From UBA6918 sp040754425 (GTDB lineage Bacteria; Pseudomonadota; Gammaproteobacteria; Burkholderiales; Thiobacillaceae), in assembly GCA_040754425.1 (NCBI GenBank), contig JBFMCR010000023.1, positions 4,445-68,444 on the forward strand: 64,000 nucleotides of DNA. The letters are read 5' to 3'. Below, one piece after another: positions 45,763-54,745 of this stretch. Below the pieces are notes generated by a model, which worked only from the letters and a program-made list of their open reading frames with translations, did not search any database and was not told the DNA's origin. Every line of letters starts with the position of its first letter. The first letter of the stretch is position 1. The translations under genes were made by a program, and so were the position numbers.

Positions 45763-47676
45763 TCAGGCCTTGCGGTAGATCTCGGCGCCCTGCTTCACGA
45801 ACTCGATGGCCTTCTGCTCCATGCCCCTGGACAGTGCCTCGTCCTCGCTCAAACCCTCCCTGGCTGCATATTCACGCACGTCCTGGGTGATTTTCATGGA
45901 GCAGAAGTGCGGCCCGCACATGGAGCAGAAGTGCGCCACCTTGGAGCCGTGCTGCGGCAGGGTCTCGTCGTGGAATTCGCGCGCGCGGTCCGGGTCGAGG
46001 CCGAGGTTGAACTGGTCTTCCCAGCGGAACTCGAAGCGCGCCTTGCTCAATGCGTTGTCGCGGATCTGCGCGCCGGGATGACCCTTGGCGAGATCCGCCG
46101 CATGCGCGGCGAGCTTGTAGGTGATGATGCCTTCCTTCACATCATTCTTGTTGGGCAGGCCCAGATGTTCCTTCGGCGTGACGTAGCACAGCATGGCCGT
46201 ACCGTACCAGCCGATTTGCGCCGCGCCGATGCCGGAGGTGATGTGGTCGTAGCCGGGGGCAATGTCGGTGGTGAGCGGGCCGAGCGTGTAGAACGGCGCT
46301 TCCTTGCACCAGTCGAGCTCGAGGTCCATGTTCTCCTTGATGAGATGCATGGGCACGTGGCCGGGGCCTTCGATCATCACCTGTACGTCGTGCTTCCAGG
46401 CGACGCCGGTGAGCTCGCCGAGGGTCTTCAGCTCGCTCAGCTGGGCGTCGTCGTTGGCATCGTAAATGGAGCCGGGGCGCAGGCCGTCGCCCAGGCTGAA
46501 GGCCACGTCGTAGGACTTCATGATTTCGCAGATTTCCTCGAAGTGGGTGTAAAGGAAGTTCTCCTTGTGATGGGCAAGGCACCACTTCGCCATGATCGAG
46601 CCGCCTCTGGAGACGATGCCGGTCATGCGTTTGGCGGTAAGTGGGATGTGGCGCAGCAAGACGCCGGCGTGGATGGTGAAGTAGTCCACGCCCTGCTCGG
46701 CCTGTTCGATGAGCGTGTCGCGGAAAATTTCCCAGGTCAGCTCTTCGGCCTTGCCGTCGACTTTCTCCAGCGCCTGGTAGATCGGTACGGTGCCGATGGG
46801 CACGGGCGAGTTGCGAATGATCCACTCGCGCGTCTCGTGGATGTGCTTGCCGGTGGAAAGATCCATCACCGTGTCGCCGCCCCAGCGGATGGCCCAAGTC
46901 ATTTTCTCCACTTCCTCGCCGATGCTGGAGGAGACGGCGGAGTTGCCGATGTTGGCGTTTACCTTGATTAAAAAATTGCGGCCGATGATCATCGGCTCGG
47001 ATTCCGGGTGGTTGATGTTGGCAGGGATGATGGCGCGACCGCGCGCGACCTCGTCGCGCACGAATTCCGGCGTGATGGTTTCGGGGATGGAGGCGCCGAA
47101 GCTCTGCCCCGGATGCTGGCGCGTGAGCAGCTCGGCCATGCGCTGCCCGGTAGGACCGGCGGCGCGCAGGGATTCGACGTATTCCTGCCGGCGCAGATTC
47201 TCGCGGATGGCGACGAATTCCATCTCCGGCGTGACGATGCCTTTGCGGGCATAGTGCATTTGAGTCACGTTCATGCCGGCGCGGGCGCGGCGCGGCTTGC
47301 GTTTGAGGTTGAAACGCAGCTCGGCCAGCCTGGGGTCGTTCAGGCGCGCGCGGCCGTATTCGGAAGTGGGGCCGGCAAGTTCTTCCGTGTCATTGCGTTC
47401 CTTGATCCACTCGGCGCGCAGCGGAGAAAGGCCGCTGCGAATGTCGATCTTTACGTTCGGATCCGTGTACGGGCCGGAGCAGTCGTAGACAAAAATCGGC
47501 GGGTTCTTTTCCGCGCCGAAGGAGGCAGGCGTGTCGGACTGAAAAATTTCGCGCATCGGCACCTGAATGTCCGGTCGCGAGCCCTGCACGTAAATCTTGC
47601 GCGAGTTGGGCAGAGGTTGAATGGCGGCTTCGTCCACCGTGGCGGTGGCGGCGAGGAATTGGGGGTTGGCGTTCAT
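45763..47676 (-). CDS. thiC: Phosphomethylpyrimidine synthase
   Basis: 637 residues. Radical-SAM enzyme converting aminoimidazole ribotide to hydroxymethylpyrimidine phosphate for thiamine. The C-terminal cluster motif CSMCGPHFCSMKI is present, as are GVTQMHYARKGIVTPE-type (MHYARKGIVTPEMEF) and GDGLRPGSIYDANDDAQLSE sequences. It starts at the ATG at 47676. A TPP riboswitch lies upstream, so expression should fall when thiamine pyrophosphate is abundant. Confidence 0.97.
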   Translation of the reverse strand: MNANPQFLAATATVDEAAIQPLPNSRKIYVQGSRPDIQVPMREIFQSDTPASFGAEKNPPIFVYDCSGPYTDPNVKIDIRSGLSPLRAEWIKERNDTEELAGPTSEYGRARLNDPRLAELRFNLKRKPRRARAGMNVTQMHYARKGIVTPEMEFVAIRENLRRQEYVESLRAAGPTGQRMAELLTRQHPGQSFGASIPETITPEFVRDEVARGRAIIPANINHPESEPMIIGRNFLIKVNANIGNSAVSSSIGEEVEKMTWAIRWGGDTVMDLSTGKHIHETREWIIRNSPVPIGTVPIYQALEKVDGKAEELTWEIFRDTLIEQAEQGVDYFTIHAGVLLRHIPLTAKRMTGIVSRGGSIMAKWCLAHHKENFLYTHFEEICEIMKSYDVAFSLGDGLRPGSIYDANDDAQLSELKTLGELTGVAWKHDVQVMIEGPGHVPMHLIKENMDLELDWCKEAPFYTLGPLTTDIAPGYDHITSGIGAAQIGWYGTAMLCYVTPKEHLGLPNKNDVKEGIITYKLAAHAADLAKGHPGAQIRDNALSKARFEFRWEDQFNLGLDPDRAREFHDETLPQHGSKVAHFCSMCGPHFCSMKITQDVREYAAREGLSEDEALSRGMEQKAIEFVKQGAEIYRKA

Positions 47677-47743
47677 GTGCGCTCCTGGGAGATAAACTGG
47701 AAGCGCGGTCGATCGTTTGGCGCTTCACTGGAATTCATGGCGG

Positions 47744-47833
47744 CAAGCGCAGCACGCTTCGCCAGCTTTAAAATATCGGGAAGCGCAACACGCTTCGCCG
47801 ACGCCAAATATAGAGAAGCGCAACACGCTTCCC
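47744..47833. repeat. Three tandem hairpin repeats in the thiC leader
   Basis: The unit AAGCGCAACACGCTTC occurs with slight variation at 47745, 47781 and 47816, with periods of 36 and 35 bases. In the thiC transcript each gives a six-base hairpin GAAGCG–CGCTTC (the 47745 unit has one changed arm base). The two spacers between units are AT-containing (AATAT/AAATATA). The last unit overlaps the 3' edge of the TPP aptamer. Confidence 0.7.
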
Positions 47834-47916
47834 TACGCCGGAATGACCCGGATCAGGTTCCAAGGGTATTTCTCACTGCGGCAACGGAATTCCGGTTGCG
47901 GCAGACCCCTAGCGAT
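47825..47916 (-). ncRNA. Thiamine pyrophosphate riboswitch (THI element)
   Basis: On the minus strand the leader contains CTAGGGGTCTGC, then CAGTGAGAAATACCC, then GAACCTGATCCGGGTCAT and CCGGCGTAGGGAAG. These are the conserved blocks of the TPP aptamer in order. It lies about 150 bases upstream of thiC. Control is probably translational or through alternative structure with the tandem hairpins; I see no T-tract terminator. Confidence 0.93.
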
Positions 47917-47988
47917 GGCCCGAAATTAGCCCAAATATGGAATAATTGCAAGGCAGGCCTTCTGAATAACCCTTTGAAAATAAAGCCA

Positions 47989-48642
47989 ATGGATATCGAG
48001 CAAGCGCGTTTCAACATGGTGGAGCAGCAAATCCGGCCCTGGGATGTACTGGACCAGAGCGTGCTGGACCTGTTGTTCGAGGTCAGACGCGAGGAATTCG
48101 TCCCGGCTACCTACCGTTCGCTGGCCTTCGTGGACATGGAGATTCCGCTCGGCCACGGCGAGACCATGTGGCCGCCCAAACTCGAGGCGCGTTGCGTGCA
48201 GAGCCTGCAACTCAGGAAAACCGACAAGGTACTGGAAATCGGTACCGGCAGCGGCTACCTCACCGCCCTCTTGGCCAGCCTGGCCGGACAAGTGCACAGC
48301 GTGGAGATCCATGCCGAGTTTCTCGAGGACGCCGGGGCGCGGCTGAATGCGCACGGCTTCGACAACGTCATTCTGGAAGCGGGCGATGCCAGCCGCGGCT
48401 GGGAAAAACACGCCCCGTATGATGTCATCGTGGCCACCGGTTCGCTGCCGGTCATGCCGGACACGCTGCCCGTCCAGCTTGCACCCGGCGGGCGCCTGTT
48501 CGCTGTGGTTGGCGACGATCCGGTCATGAATGCGCAACTGGTGACCTGTGTGGCGCGCGGCGTCTACCGCAGCGAAAATCTTTTCGAAACCAGTCTGAAA
48601 CCGCTGGTCAACGCCATGCAACCTGAACGATTTATTTTTTGA
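47989..48642 (+). CDS. Protein-L-isoaspartate O-methyltransferase family protein
   Basis: 217 residues. SAM-dependent methyltransferase of the PCMT family. Motifs: FNMVEQQIRPWDVLD, LEIGTGSGYLTALLASLAG (SAM loop) and PYDVIVATGSLP. The family repairs isoaspartyl residues. This shorter betaproteobacterial form lies with rhodanese and tolC and may be specialised. Start is the ATG at 47989. Its stop overlaps the rhodanese start. Confidence 0.85.
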   Translation: MDIEQARFNMVEQQIRPWDVLDQSVLDLLFEVRREEFVPATYRSLAFVDMEIPLGHGETMWPPKLEARCVQSLQLRKTDKVLEIGTGSGYLTALLASLAGQVHSVEIHAEFLEDAGARLNAHGFDNVILEAGDASRGWEKHAPYDVIVATGSLPVMPDTLPVQLAPGGRLFAVVGDDPVMNAQLVTCVARGVYRSENLFETSLKPLVNAMQPERFIF

Positions 48643-48959
48643 TGCGCCATCTGACCGTGCATCAGCTCAAGGAAAGGCTGGAACAGGGCGAAGCGCCGGT
48701 GCTGCTGGATGTGCGCGAGGAATGGGAACTGGCCCGCTGCCGCCTGCCGGGCAGCACCTGGATTCCCATGGGCCAGATCATGGCGCGCATGAACGAGCTT
48801 GACCCCCGCAGTGAAATCGTTGTGGTTTGTCATCACGGCATCCGCTCCTGGCAGGTGGCCAGGCTCCTGGAACATGAAGGCTTTGAAAACGTGATCAACC
48901 TCACCGGCGGCATCGATGCCTGGGCGAAAGAAGTGGCCCCGGGCATGCCGCTATACTAG
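48642..48959 (+). CDS. Rhodanese-like protein
   Basis: 105 residues, one rhodanese domain (VLLDVREEWELARCRLPGS). The active-site Cys is in VVVCHHGIRSWQVARLL, followed by GGIDAWAKEV. A small sulfurtransferase of unknown partner. The ATG at 48642 overlaps the methyltransferase stop, and tolC follows. Confidence 0.88.
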   Translation: MRHLTVHQLKERLEQGEAPVLLDVREEWELARCRLPGSTWIPMGQIMARMNELDPRSEIVVVCHHGIRSWQVARLLEHEGFENVINLTGGIDAWAKEVAPGMPLY

Positions 48960-48969
48960 AAAGAAGGAA

Positions 48970-50277
48970 ATGATGAACCCCAAATTTCTGAGCCTGTTGC
49001 TGACTGCGGCATTCAGCCTGCCGGCCCAGGCCGAAAATCTGTCCGAGGTCTATCGCGCGGCACTTGCCTACGATGCCGGCTATGCCGCAGCCCAAGCCGC
49101 ATTCCGGGCGGCGCAGGAGAAAACACCGCAGGCGCGTGCCGGCCTCCTGCCCAGCCTCAGCCTGAATGCCAACGGTCGCCACAACGACATCGACAGCGAC
49201 ATTGCCAAGAGCGACTTCTATTCCCACGGCTGGGGCGCGTCGGCCGTGCAGCCCATCTATCGCGGGCAGAACTGGGTCGCCTACGACCAGGCCAAGATTT
49301 CCGTACGGCTGGCCGAGAACCAGTTCAAGGCCGCCGGCCAGGACCTGCTACTGCGCGCCGCGCGCGCCTATTTCGACGTGCTGCTGGCTCAGGACAACCT
49401 CGAATTCATTCGCGCGCAGAAAGTCGCCATTGCCGAACAGCTGGCGGCGGCCAAGCGCAACTTCGAAGTCGGCACCGCCACCATCACCGACACCCACGAA
49501 GCACAAGCCCGTTTCGACCTTGCCACCTCGCAGGAAATCGCCGCGCTGAACGAACTGGAAATCAAGCGCCGCGCCCTCTACACTCTGACCGGCAGGAACA
49601 TCGACACCCTGGCCGCGCTTGCACCGCAGCCGGAACTGGCCACACCGCAGCCGGCCGACATGGACGAATGGGTAAACCGTTCACAAAACAACAACCTCCA
49701 GGTGCTCATCCGCCAGCTGGCCAAACAGATCGCCGACCGCGAAATCGACCTCAACCGTGCCGGCCACCTGCCCACCCTGGACTTGACCGCCAACTACACC
49801 GACAGCCGCAACCAGAATTTCGGCGCTGTCCAGATCGACAGCAAATCCACCGTCATCGGCCTGGAACTGGCGGTACCGATATTCCAGGGCGGTCTGGTTT
49901 CCTCGCGCGTGCGCGAAGCCGTGGCCAATCAGGAAAAGGCGCGCCAGGAACTGGAAGACGCCTTGCGCAGTGCGGCGCTGCAGACGCGCCAGGCCTATCT
50001 CAATGTCACCAACACCGAGGCGCAGGTCAGGGCGCTTGAGGCCGCACTCGCTTCCAGCCAGAAATCGCTGGAGTCCACCCAGCTGGGCCTTGAGGTCGGC
50101 GTGCGCACCAATGTCGATGTTCTCAACGCGCAGCAACAGGTCACTTCCGCGAAGAAGGACCTGGCTGCTGCACGCTATAACTTCCTGCTTTCTGTTCTGA
50201 ACCTGAAGGCGGCAGCCGGTACTTTGTCCCCTGCCGATCTGGAAGAAATCGACCGCCTGCTGGTGGCCGCAAAGTAA
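48970..50277 (+). CDS. tolC: TolC-family outer-membrane efflux/secretion protein
   Basis: 435 residues after a start at 48970 (an ATGATG pair preceded by AAGGAA). The signal peptide ends near AQAEN. The TolC-type tandem repeats of helical and strand segments include LLLRAARAYFDVLLAQDNLE and LQTRQAYLNVTNTEAQVRAL. The final part LEVGVRTNVDVLNAQQQVT is a family hallmark. It forms the outer-membrane tunnel of tripartite efflux or type I secretion systems; no inner-membrane partner is adjacent. Confidence 0.9.
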   Translation: MMNPKFLSLLLTAAFSLPAQAENLSEVYRAALAYDAGYAAAQAAFRAAQEKTPQARAGLLPSLSLNANGRHNDIDSDIAKSDFYSHGWGASAVQPIYRGQNWVAYDQAKISVRLAENQFKAAGQDLLLRAARAYFDVLLAQDNLEFIRAQKVAIAEQLAAAKRNFEVGTATITDTHEAQARFDLATSQEIAALNELEIKRRALYTLTGRNIDTLAALAPQPELATPQPADMDEWVNRSQNNNLQVLIRQLAKQIADREIDLNRAGHLPTLDLTANYTDSRNQNFGAVQIDSKSTVIGLELAVPIFQGGLVSSRVREAVANQEKARQELEDALRSAALQTRQAYLNVTNTEAQVRALEAALASSQKSLESTQLGLEVGVRTNVDVLNAQQQVTSAKKDLAAARYNFLLSVLNLKAAAGTLSPADLEEIDRLLVAAK

Positions 50278-50278
50278 G

Positions 50279-51523
50279 TCAGCGTGCGAGCATCTTGACA
50301 AGCCTTTCCGCTGCCCCCTTGTGCGCCGCCGTAAAGCGCTTGCCGGCATCGCCCATGCGCTGGCGTGCAGTCGCATCGCCGTCAAGCCTGGCGGCGGTGG
50401 CCACCCACGCCTCGGCATTGGCTACGCGCAACGCAGCACCTTGCGCCAGGGCATCTTCCGTCGCCTGCTGGAAATTCTCCGTGTGCGGCCCCACCAGCAC
50501 CGGGCAACCAACGGCACAAGCCTCGATAAGGTTTTGTCCGCCATACGGCAGCAGGCTGCCGCCGATCAGGGCGCAATCCGCCGCTGCGTAGTAGGCAAAC
50601 ATCTCGCCCAGGCTGTCGCCCAGCCATACCCGCGTCGTGCTGCCGACAGGCGTGCCGTCGCTGCGGCGCTGCAGGCTCAGCTCCATGCCCAGTACCAGGG
50701 CGGCGACTTCATCGAAACGTTGCGGATGCCGCGGAACCAGCACCAGCAATGCTTCCGGCGGTGCCGCGTTTTTGAAGGCCTGCAGAATGAGTTTTTCCTC
50801 GCCCGCCCGCGTGCTGGCAGCAAGCCATATGGGACGCGGCCCTGCCAGTTCCTTGAAATGCCGCCCCAGATCGAGCTGGCCTGGCGGCAGCTCGACGTCA
50901 AATTTCAGATTGCCGGCAACCATTGCCTTGTCTGCGCCGAGCTGACGCAGACGCGCCGCGTCTGCCTCGGTTTGCGCCGCCACTGCCGCAAAACTCTGCA
51001 GCATCTCCCGCGTCAGCGCAGCAATCCGTCGATAGCCCGCGGACGATTTCTCGGACAGCCGCGCGTTCACGAGATAAAGCGGCACGCCGGCGCGCTTTGC
51101 CTCGCGCACGAGATTGGGCCATAGTTCGGTTTCCATGATGATTCCGCACGCTGGCCGCGCATTGCGAAAAAACCGCCGCATCGCCCAGGAATAGTCATAA
51201 GGCAGATAGCGTACTTGCGCGCGTGCACCGCACAATCGCTCGGCCGTCGCTCTCCCCGCCGGGGTCATGCAGCTGACGAGCACGGCTTTTCCCTGCGCCA
51301 GGAAGTGCTCGATCAGGGGTGCGGCTGCACGCACCTCGCCCACCGAGACGGCATGGATCCACACGGCATGTGTCTGCGGCACCGTGCCCAGGCCGAAACG
51401 TTCCGAAACGTGCTGCCAATAGCCGCGCTCTTTCAGGCCGCGCCAGAACAGACGCAGGAGAATGAACGGCAGCAGCAGCCATTGCAGCAGCCGATATACA
51501 AAATCCTGGAAAAAAAGCGCCAT
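50279..51523 (-). CDS. waaA: 3-deoxy-D-manno-octulosonic acid (Kdo) transferase
   Basis: 414 residues. Adds Kdo to lipid IVA in LPS core synthesis at the inner-membrane face. Motifs: N-terminal membrane helix, WIHAVSVGEVRAAAPLIEHF, ETELWPNLVREAKRAGVPL, and the C-terminal GGSLLPYGGQNLIEACAVG nucleotide-sugar site. Convergent with tolC, one base apart. Confidence 0.95.
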   Translation of the reverse strand: MALFFQDFVYRLLQWLLLPFILLRLFWRGLKERGYWQHVSERFGLGTVPQTHAVWIHAVSVGEVRAAAPLIEHFLAQGKAVLVSCMTPAGRATAERLCGARAQVRYLPYDYSWAMRRFFRNARPACGIIMETELWPNLVREAKRAGVPLYLVNARLSEKSSAGYRRIAALTREMLQSFAAVAAQTEADAARLRQLGADKAMVAGNLKFDVELPPGQLDLGRHFKELAGPRPIWLAASTRAGEEKLILQAFKNAAPPEALLVLVPRHPQRFDEVAALVLGMELSLQRRSDGTPVGSTTRVWLGDSLGEMFAYYAAADCALIGGSLLPYGGQNLIEACAVGCPVLVGPHTENFQQATEDALAQGAALRVANAEAWVATAARLDGDATARQRMGDAGKRFTAAHKGAAERLVKMLAR

Positions 51524-51585
51524 GGCTGCATTTTACGGGGGATATGCGCCCCCTGCTAAAATCCGGCCATTACAACGGAGGTTGC

Positions 51586-51690
51586 ATGAAAATCCTGCTC
51601 ACCGGCGTCGCCGTTTTGGTTCCGGCCGTTCGCTTCGCTCACTTAACTTGCGCCATGCGCAAGTTAGCCTTCACTGAAGCCGGCGCATGA
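51586..51690 (+). pseudogene. Orphan duplicate of the first codons of the epimerase gene (mini-ORF)
   Basis: A 34-codon frame starts MKILLTGVA, the usual start of this epimerase family, then diverges. It has a strong ribosome-binding site (CGGAGG). Four of the seven identical codons differ synonymously from the real gene 106 bases downstream. The frame stays open to TGA at 51688–51690, one base before the real ATG. The intervening segment contains the perfect hairpin AACTTGCGC-CAT-GCGCAAGTT. It parallels the accC case at 13461. Confidence 0.6.
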
Positions 51691-51691
51691 T

Positions 51692-52714
51692 ATGAAAATT
51701 CTTCTTACCGGATGCGCCGGTTTTATCGGCATGCACGTCGCGCAGATACTGCTCGCGCGCGGCGAGGAGGTGGTCGGCATCGACAACCTCAATGACTACT
51801 ACGACCCCGATCTCAAGCTGGCGCGGCTGGCGCAACTGAAGCCACATCCCAACTTCCGCTTCATCAAGGGCGACATCGCCGACCGCATGGCGATGGAGGA
51901 CCTGTTCGAAGCCGAGAAATTCAACCGCGTCATCAACCTCGCCGCTCAGCCCGGCGTACGCTATTCGCTGAAGAACCCGCACGCCTACATCCAGAGCAAC
52001 GTGGTCGGCTTCGCCAATTTGCTGGAAGGCTGCCGACACAACGGCGTCGAGCATTTCGTCTATGCCAGTTCCTCCAGCGTGTACGGCGCCAACACCAAGC
52101 TGCCGTTCTCGGTGGAAGACAACGTCGATCACCCGGTGTCGCTCTACGCCGCGACCAAGAAATCCAACGAATTGATGGCGCATACCTATTCGCACCTGTA
52201 CGGCCTGCCCACCACCGGCCTGCGCTACTTCACCGTGTATGGCCCCTGGGGGCGGCCTGACATGTCTCCATGGCTGTTCACTTCCGCCATCCTCGAAGAT
52301 CGCCCCATCGACGTGTTCAACCACGGCAGGATGCGCCGCGATTTCACCTACGTCGAGGATATCGCCGAAGGCACGGTGCGCGTGATGAACCGCATCCCCC
52401 AGCCCAATCCGAACTACGATCACGAACACGGCAGCCCGGCCGAAAGCCACGCCCCATACCGCGTCTACAACATCGGCAACCACCAGCCGGTGGAGCTGAT
52501 AGCCTTCATCGCCACCATCGAGAAGGCCCTCGGCAAGGAGGCGAAGAAGAACTTCCTGTCCATGCAGCCAGGCGACGTTGAAGCGACCTGCGCCGACATC
52601 GAAGCCTTGAGGCGCGATGTGGGGTTCGAGCCGAAGACGCCGCTCGAATATGGCATCGGCAAGTGGGTGGAGTGGTATCGGGCTTATACGGGGAAGCGAG
52701 ACGCAGCCCCATAG
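51692..52714 (+). CDS. UDP-glucuronate 4-epimerase-like NAD-dependent epimerase
   Basis: 340 residues of the extended SDR family. The Rossmann motif is TGCAGFIGMHVA and the NAD/sugar region INLAAQPGVRYSLKNPHAYI. The catalytic motif is YAATKKSNELMAHTYSHLYG (YxxxK), with TGLRYFTVYGPWGRPDM downstream. This matches UDP-glucuronate 4-epimerases that supply UDP-galacturonate for surface polysaccharide. The ATG at 51692 has no ribosome-binding site of its own; the good one lies before the upstream duplicate start. Its first codons are AT-shifted. Confidence 0.88.
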   Translation: MKILLTGCAGFIGMHVAQILLARGEEVVGIDNLNDYYDPDLKLARLAQLKPHPNFRFIKGDIADRMAMEDLFEAEKFNRVINLAAQPGVRYSLKNPHAYIQSNVVGFANLLEGCRHNGVEHFVYASSSSVYGANTKLPFSVEDNVDHPVSLYAATKKSNELMAHTYSHLYGLPTTGLRYFTVYGPWGRPDMSPWLFTSAILEDRPIDVFNHGRMRRDFTYVEDIAEGTVRVMNRIPQPNPNYDHEHGSPAESHAPYRVYNIGNHQPVELIAFIATIEKALGKEAKKNFLSMQPGDVEATCADIEALRRDVGFEPKTPLEYGIGKWVEWYRAYTGKRDAAP

Positions 52715-52868
52715 AGGAGACACATCACGACCCCATGCGTTTGGATGCTTGTTACCTAAATCGGGATGCGCAGTAGCTTTTGCAGAGATTCCCTTGATGC
52801 TGCGGCAGGCGCGTGTCAGCGACAATATCGGAAAGCCCGTCAACCGCAGGGCGGATATTTCTGCTGAG

Positions 52869-53408
52869 TCAGTGTTTGACCGGCTTCTTGCCCAGCTTCC
52901 TCTGCAGCGTCCTGCGATGCATGTTCAACGCCCGCGCGGTGGCGGAGATGTTGCCGTCGTGTTCGGCGAGCACGCGCTGGATGTGTTCCCATTCCAGGCG
53001 ATCGACGGACAGCGGCTGCTCGGTGACGGGGAGGTCGGGGTTGGGCTGGTCGCTTTGCAGGGCGTAAAGAATCTCGGCCACGCCTGCGGGCTTGGGCAGG
53101 TAGTTGGTGGCGCCAAGCTTGGTGGCTTCGACGGCGGTCTGGATGCTGGCGTAGCCGGTGAGCATGAGGATGCGCATGGCGGGGTTGATCGCTTTCAGCT
53201 GCGGGATCAGCGCGAGGCTGGTTTCGCCTGCCAGTTTCAGATCCAGCACGGCGGCGGCGAAGGTGTGCCGCTGCGCAAGTTCCAGTGCGGCGGCACTGGT
53301 GCGGGCCACATGCACATCCAGCTCGTGCGCGGCGAGCGATTTTGCCAGCACGCGGGCGAATATTTCATCGTCTTCCACGATCAGCAGCGGAGAAAGTTCC
53401 GTGCTCAT
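52869..53408 (-). CDS. regA: RegA/PrrA-type redox response regulator
   Basis: 179 residues. The receiver domain has LLIVEDDEIFARVLAKSL and the phosphoacceptor Asp56 in AVLDLKLAG. A C-terminal Fis-type helix-turn-helix is seen in ISATARALNMHRRTLQRKLG, typical of RegA/PrrA/ActR. It controls genes in response to redox state. The ATG overlaps the RegB stop by 4 bases. Confidence 0.9.
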   Translation of the reverse strand: MSTELSPLLIVEDDEIFARVLAKSLAAHELDVHVARTSAAALELAQRHTFAAAVLDLKLAGETSLALIPQLKAINPAMRILMLTGYASIQTAVEATKLGATNYLPKPAGVAEILYALQSDQPNPDLPVTEQPLSVDRLEWEHIQRVLAEHDGNISATARALNMHRRTLQRKLGKKPVKH

Positions 53409-54640
53409 TTTTGCAGCCCGGAGAGTGGCAGCCACACGGAAACGCAGGTGCCGCCGCCTTCGCGCTCGGAGAGCACGACGTGGCCGCCGAGGTTTTCGAT
53501 GCTGGCGTTGCTGAGGAAGAGCCCCAGTCCCAGCCCGCCTTTGGCGGAAATTCCCGGCTCGGCCAGCGCGCGCAGCGCCGGCGCGGGGCCGGGGCCGGCG
53601 TCGAGGATGTCGATGCGCCAGCCTTCGTCCGCGAGGCTGCCTTCGATGCATACGCTGCCGGGCGCGGCGTCGGCTGCGTTGTTCAGCAGGTTGATGAGCG
53701 CCTGACCGAGGCTGGCCGGCGGCTGTATCTGCGGTGCCTTGTCGCTCTGCCAGGCGACCGTCACCTGCGCTGCCGGGCGCAGCAGGCGCCATTCCTCGGC
53801 CAGTTGCTGCAGGTAGCGGTCGGCCGCCAGCGGTTCGCCGACAGCAGCGGCCTGGGCCGTGCGCGACAGGTCTTTGAGCAGCAGCCGGCAGCGCTCGATC
53901 TGGCTGCGCATGAGTTCGAGGTCTTCGCGGTTTTTTTCGTCCGCGTCGGCGAGCAGGCTTTCGCTCAGCACGGCCAGGGTGTTGAGCGGCGTGCCGAGTT
54001 CGTGCGCAGCACCCGAGGCAGTCAGCGCCACCGCCACCAGCTGTTCGTTGCGCAGGGTTTCCTCGCGGAAGGCGGCAAGCTCGCGCTCGCGGTCGGCGAG
54101 CAGGGTACGCAGCTTGAGCACCATGAACACCACCACGGCAACGCTGACGGCGAAGGTGAGCCACATGCCGGAGACGTGCAGGTAGAAGGCCTTTTCCGGC
54201 GGGATGTTGAGAGGGATGTTGATATAGGCCACCAGGCTGTAGGCGGCGATCGACAGGAAGCCGGCTAACCAGGCCATGGGCGCGGGCAGGAGCAGCGCGG
54301 CCATCACCACCGGCAGCAGCAGCAATGACACGAAGGGGTTGGCCCAGCCGCCGGTGTGTAGCAGCAGCACGGTGAGCCCGGCAAGATCGGCCAGCAGTTG
54401 CATGAGGATCTCGGGCGGCCTGATCGGGGCGGCCTGGCGCAGGCGCAGTGCAGTGAATGCGTTCAGCGCGGCGAGCAAAAGCAGGGTTGCGCTCATTGCC
54501 ACCCATGGCAGTTGCACGCCGATGTACAGCTCGGACCACAGCATCAGCAGCAGCAAGCCGGCCAGCATGAAGTTTCTCAGCCAGAACACTCGCGCCAGCG
54601 GGCTGCGGGAAGTCCGGGGAGCAAAAACGGGTGCGGTCAT
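53405..54640 (-). CDS. regB: RegB/PrrB-type redox sensor histidine kinase
   Basis: 411 residues with six membrane helices. The quinone-binding heptapeptide GGWANPF (97–103), the H-box ASGAAHELGTPLN (His213) and the redox-active Cys251 in QIERCRLLLKD match RegB. The kinase core ends with NLLNNAADAAPG and GLGLGLFLSNASI. It should sense ubiquinone redox state and phosphorylate RegA. The pair is a translational unit. Confidence 0.92.
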   Translation of the reverse strand: MTAPVFAPRTSRSPLARVFWLRNFMLAGLLLLMLWSELYIGVQLPWVAMSATLLLLAALNAFTALRLRQAAPIRPPEILMQLLADLAGLTVLLLHTGGWANPFVSLLLLPVVMAALLLPAPMAWLAGFLSIAAYSLVAYINIPLNIPPEKAFYLHVSGMWLTFAVSVAVVVFMVLKLRTLLADRERELAAFREETLRNEQLVAVALTASGAAHELGTPLNTLAVLSESLLADADEKNREDLELMRSQIERCRLLLKDLSRTAQAAAVGEPLAADRYLQQLAEEWRLLRPAAQVTVAWQSDKAPQIQPPASLGQALINLLNNAADAAPGSVCIEGSLADEGWRIDILDAGPGPAPALRALAEPGISAKGGLGLGLFLSNASIENLGGHVVLSEREGGGTCVSVWLPLSGLQK

Positions 54641-54745
54641 GCGGGCATTTTACTTGGTGGATTTGTCGCGCGGCCCTTTTGCGTCGATTCCTGGCTGCGA
54701 CAATGTGTCGCATGCCGCGCAGCCTGTTAGCCTTCTGCGCCGGTT

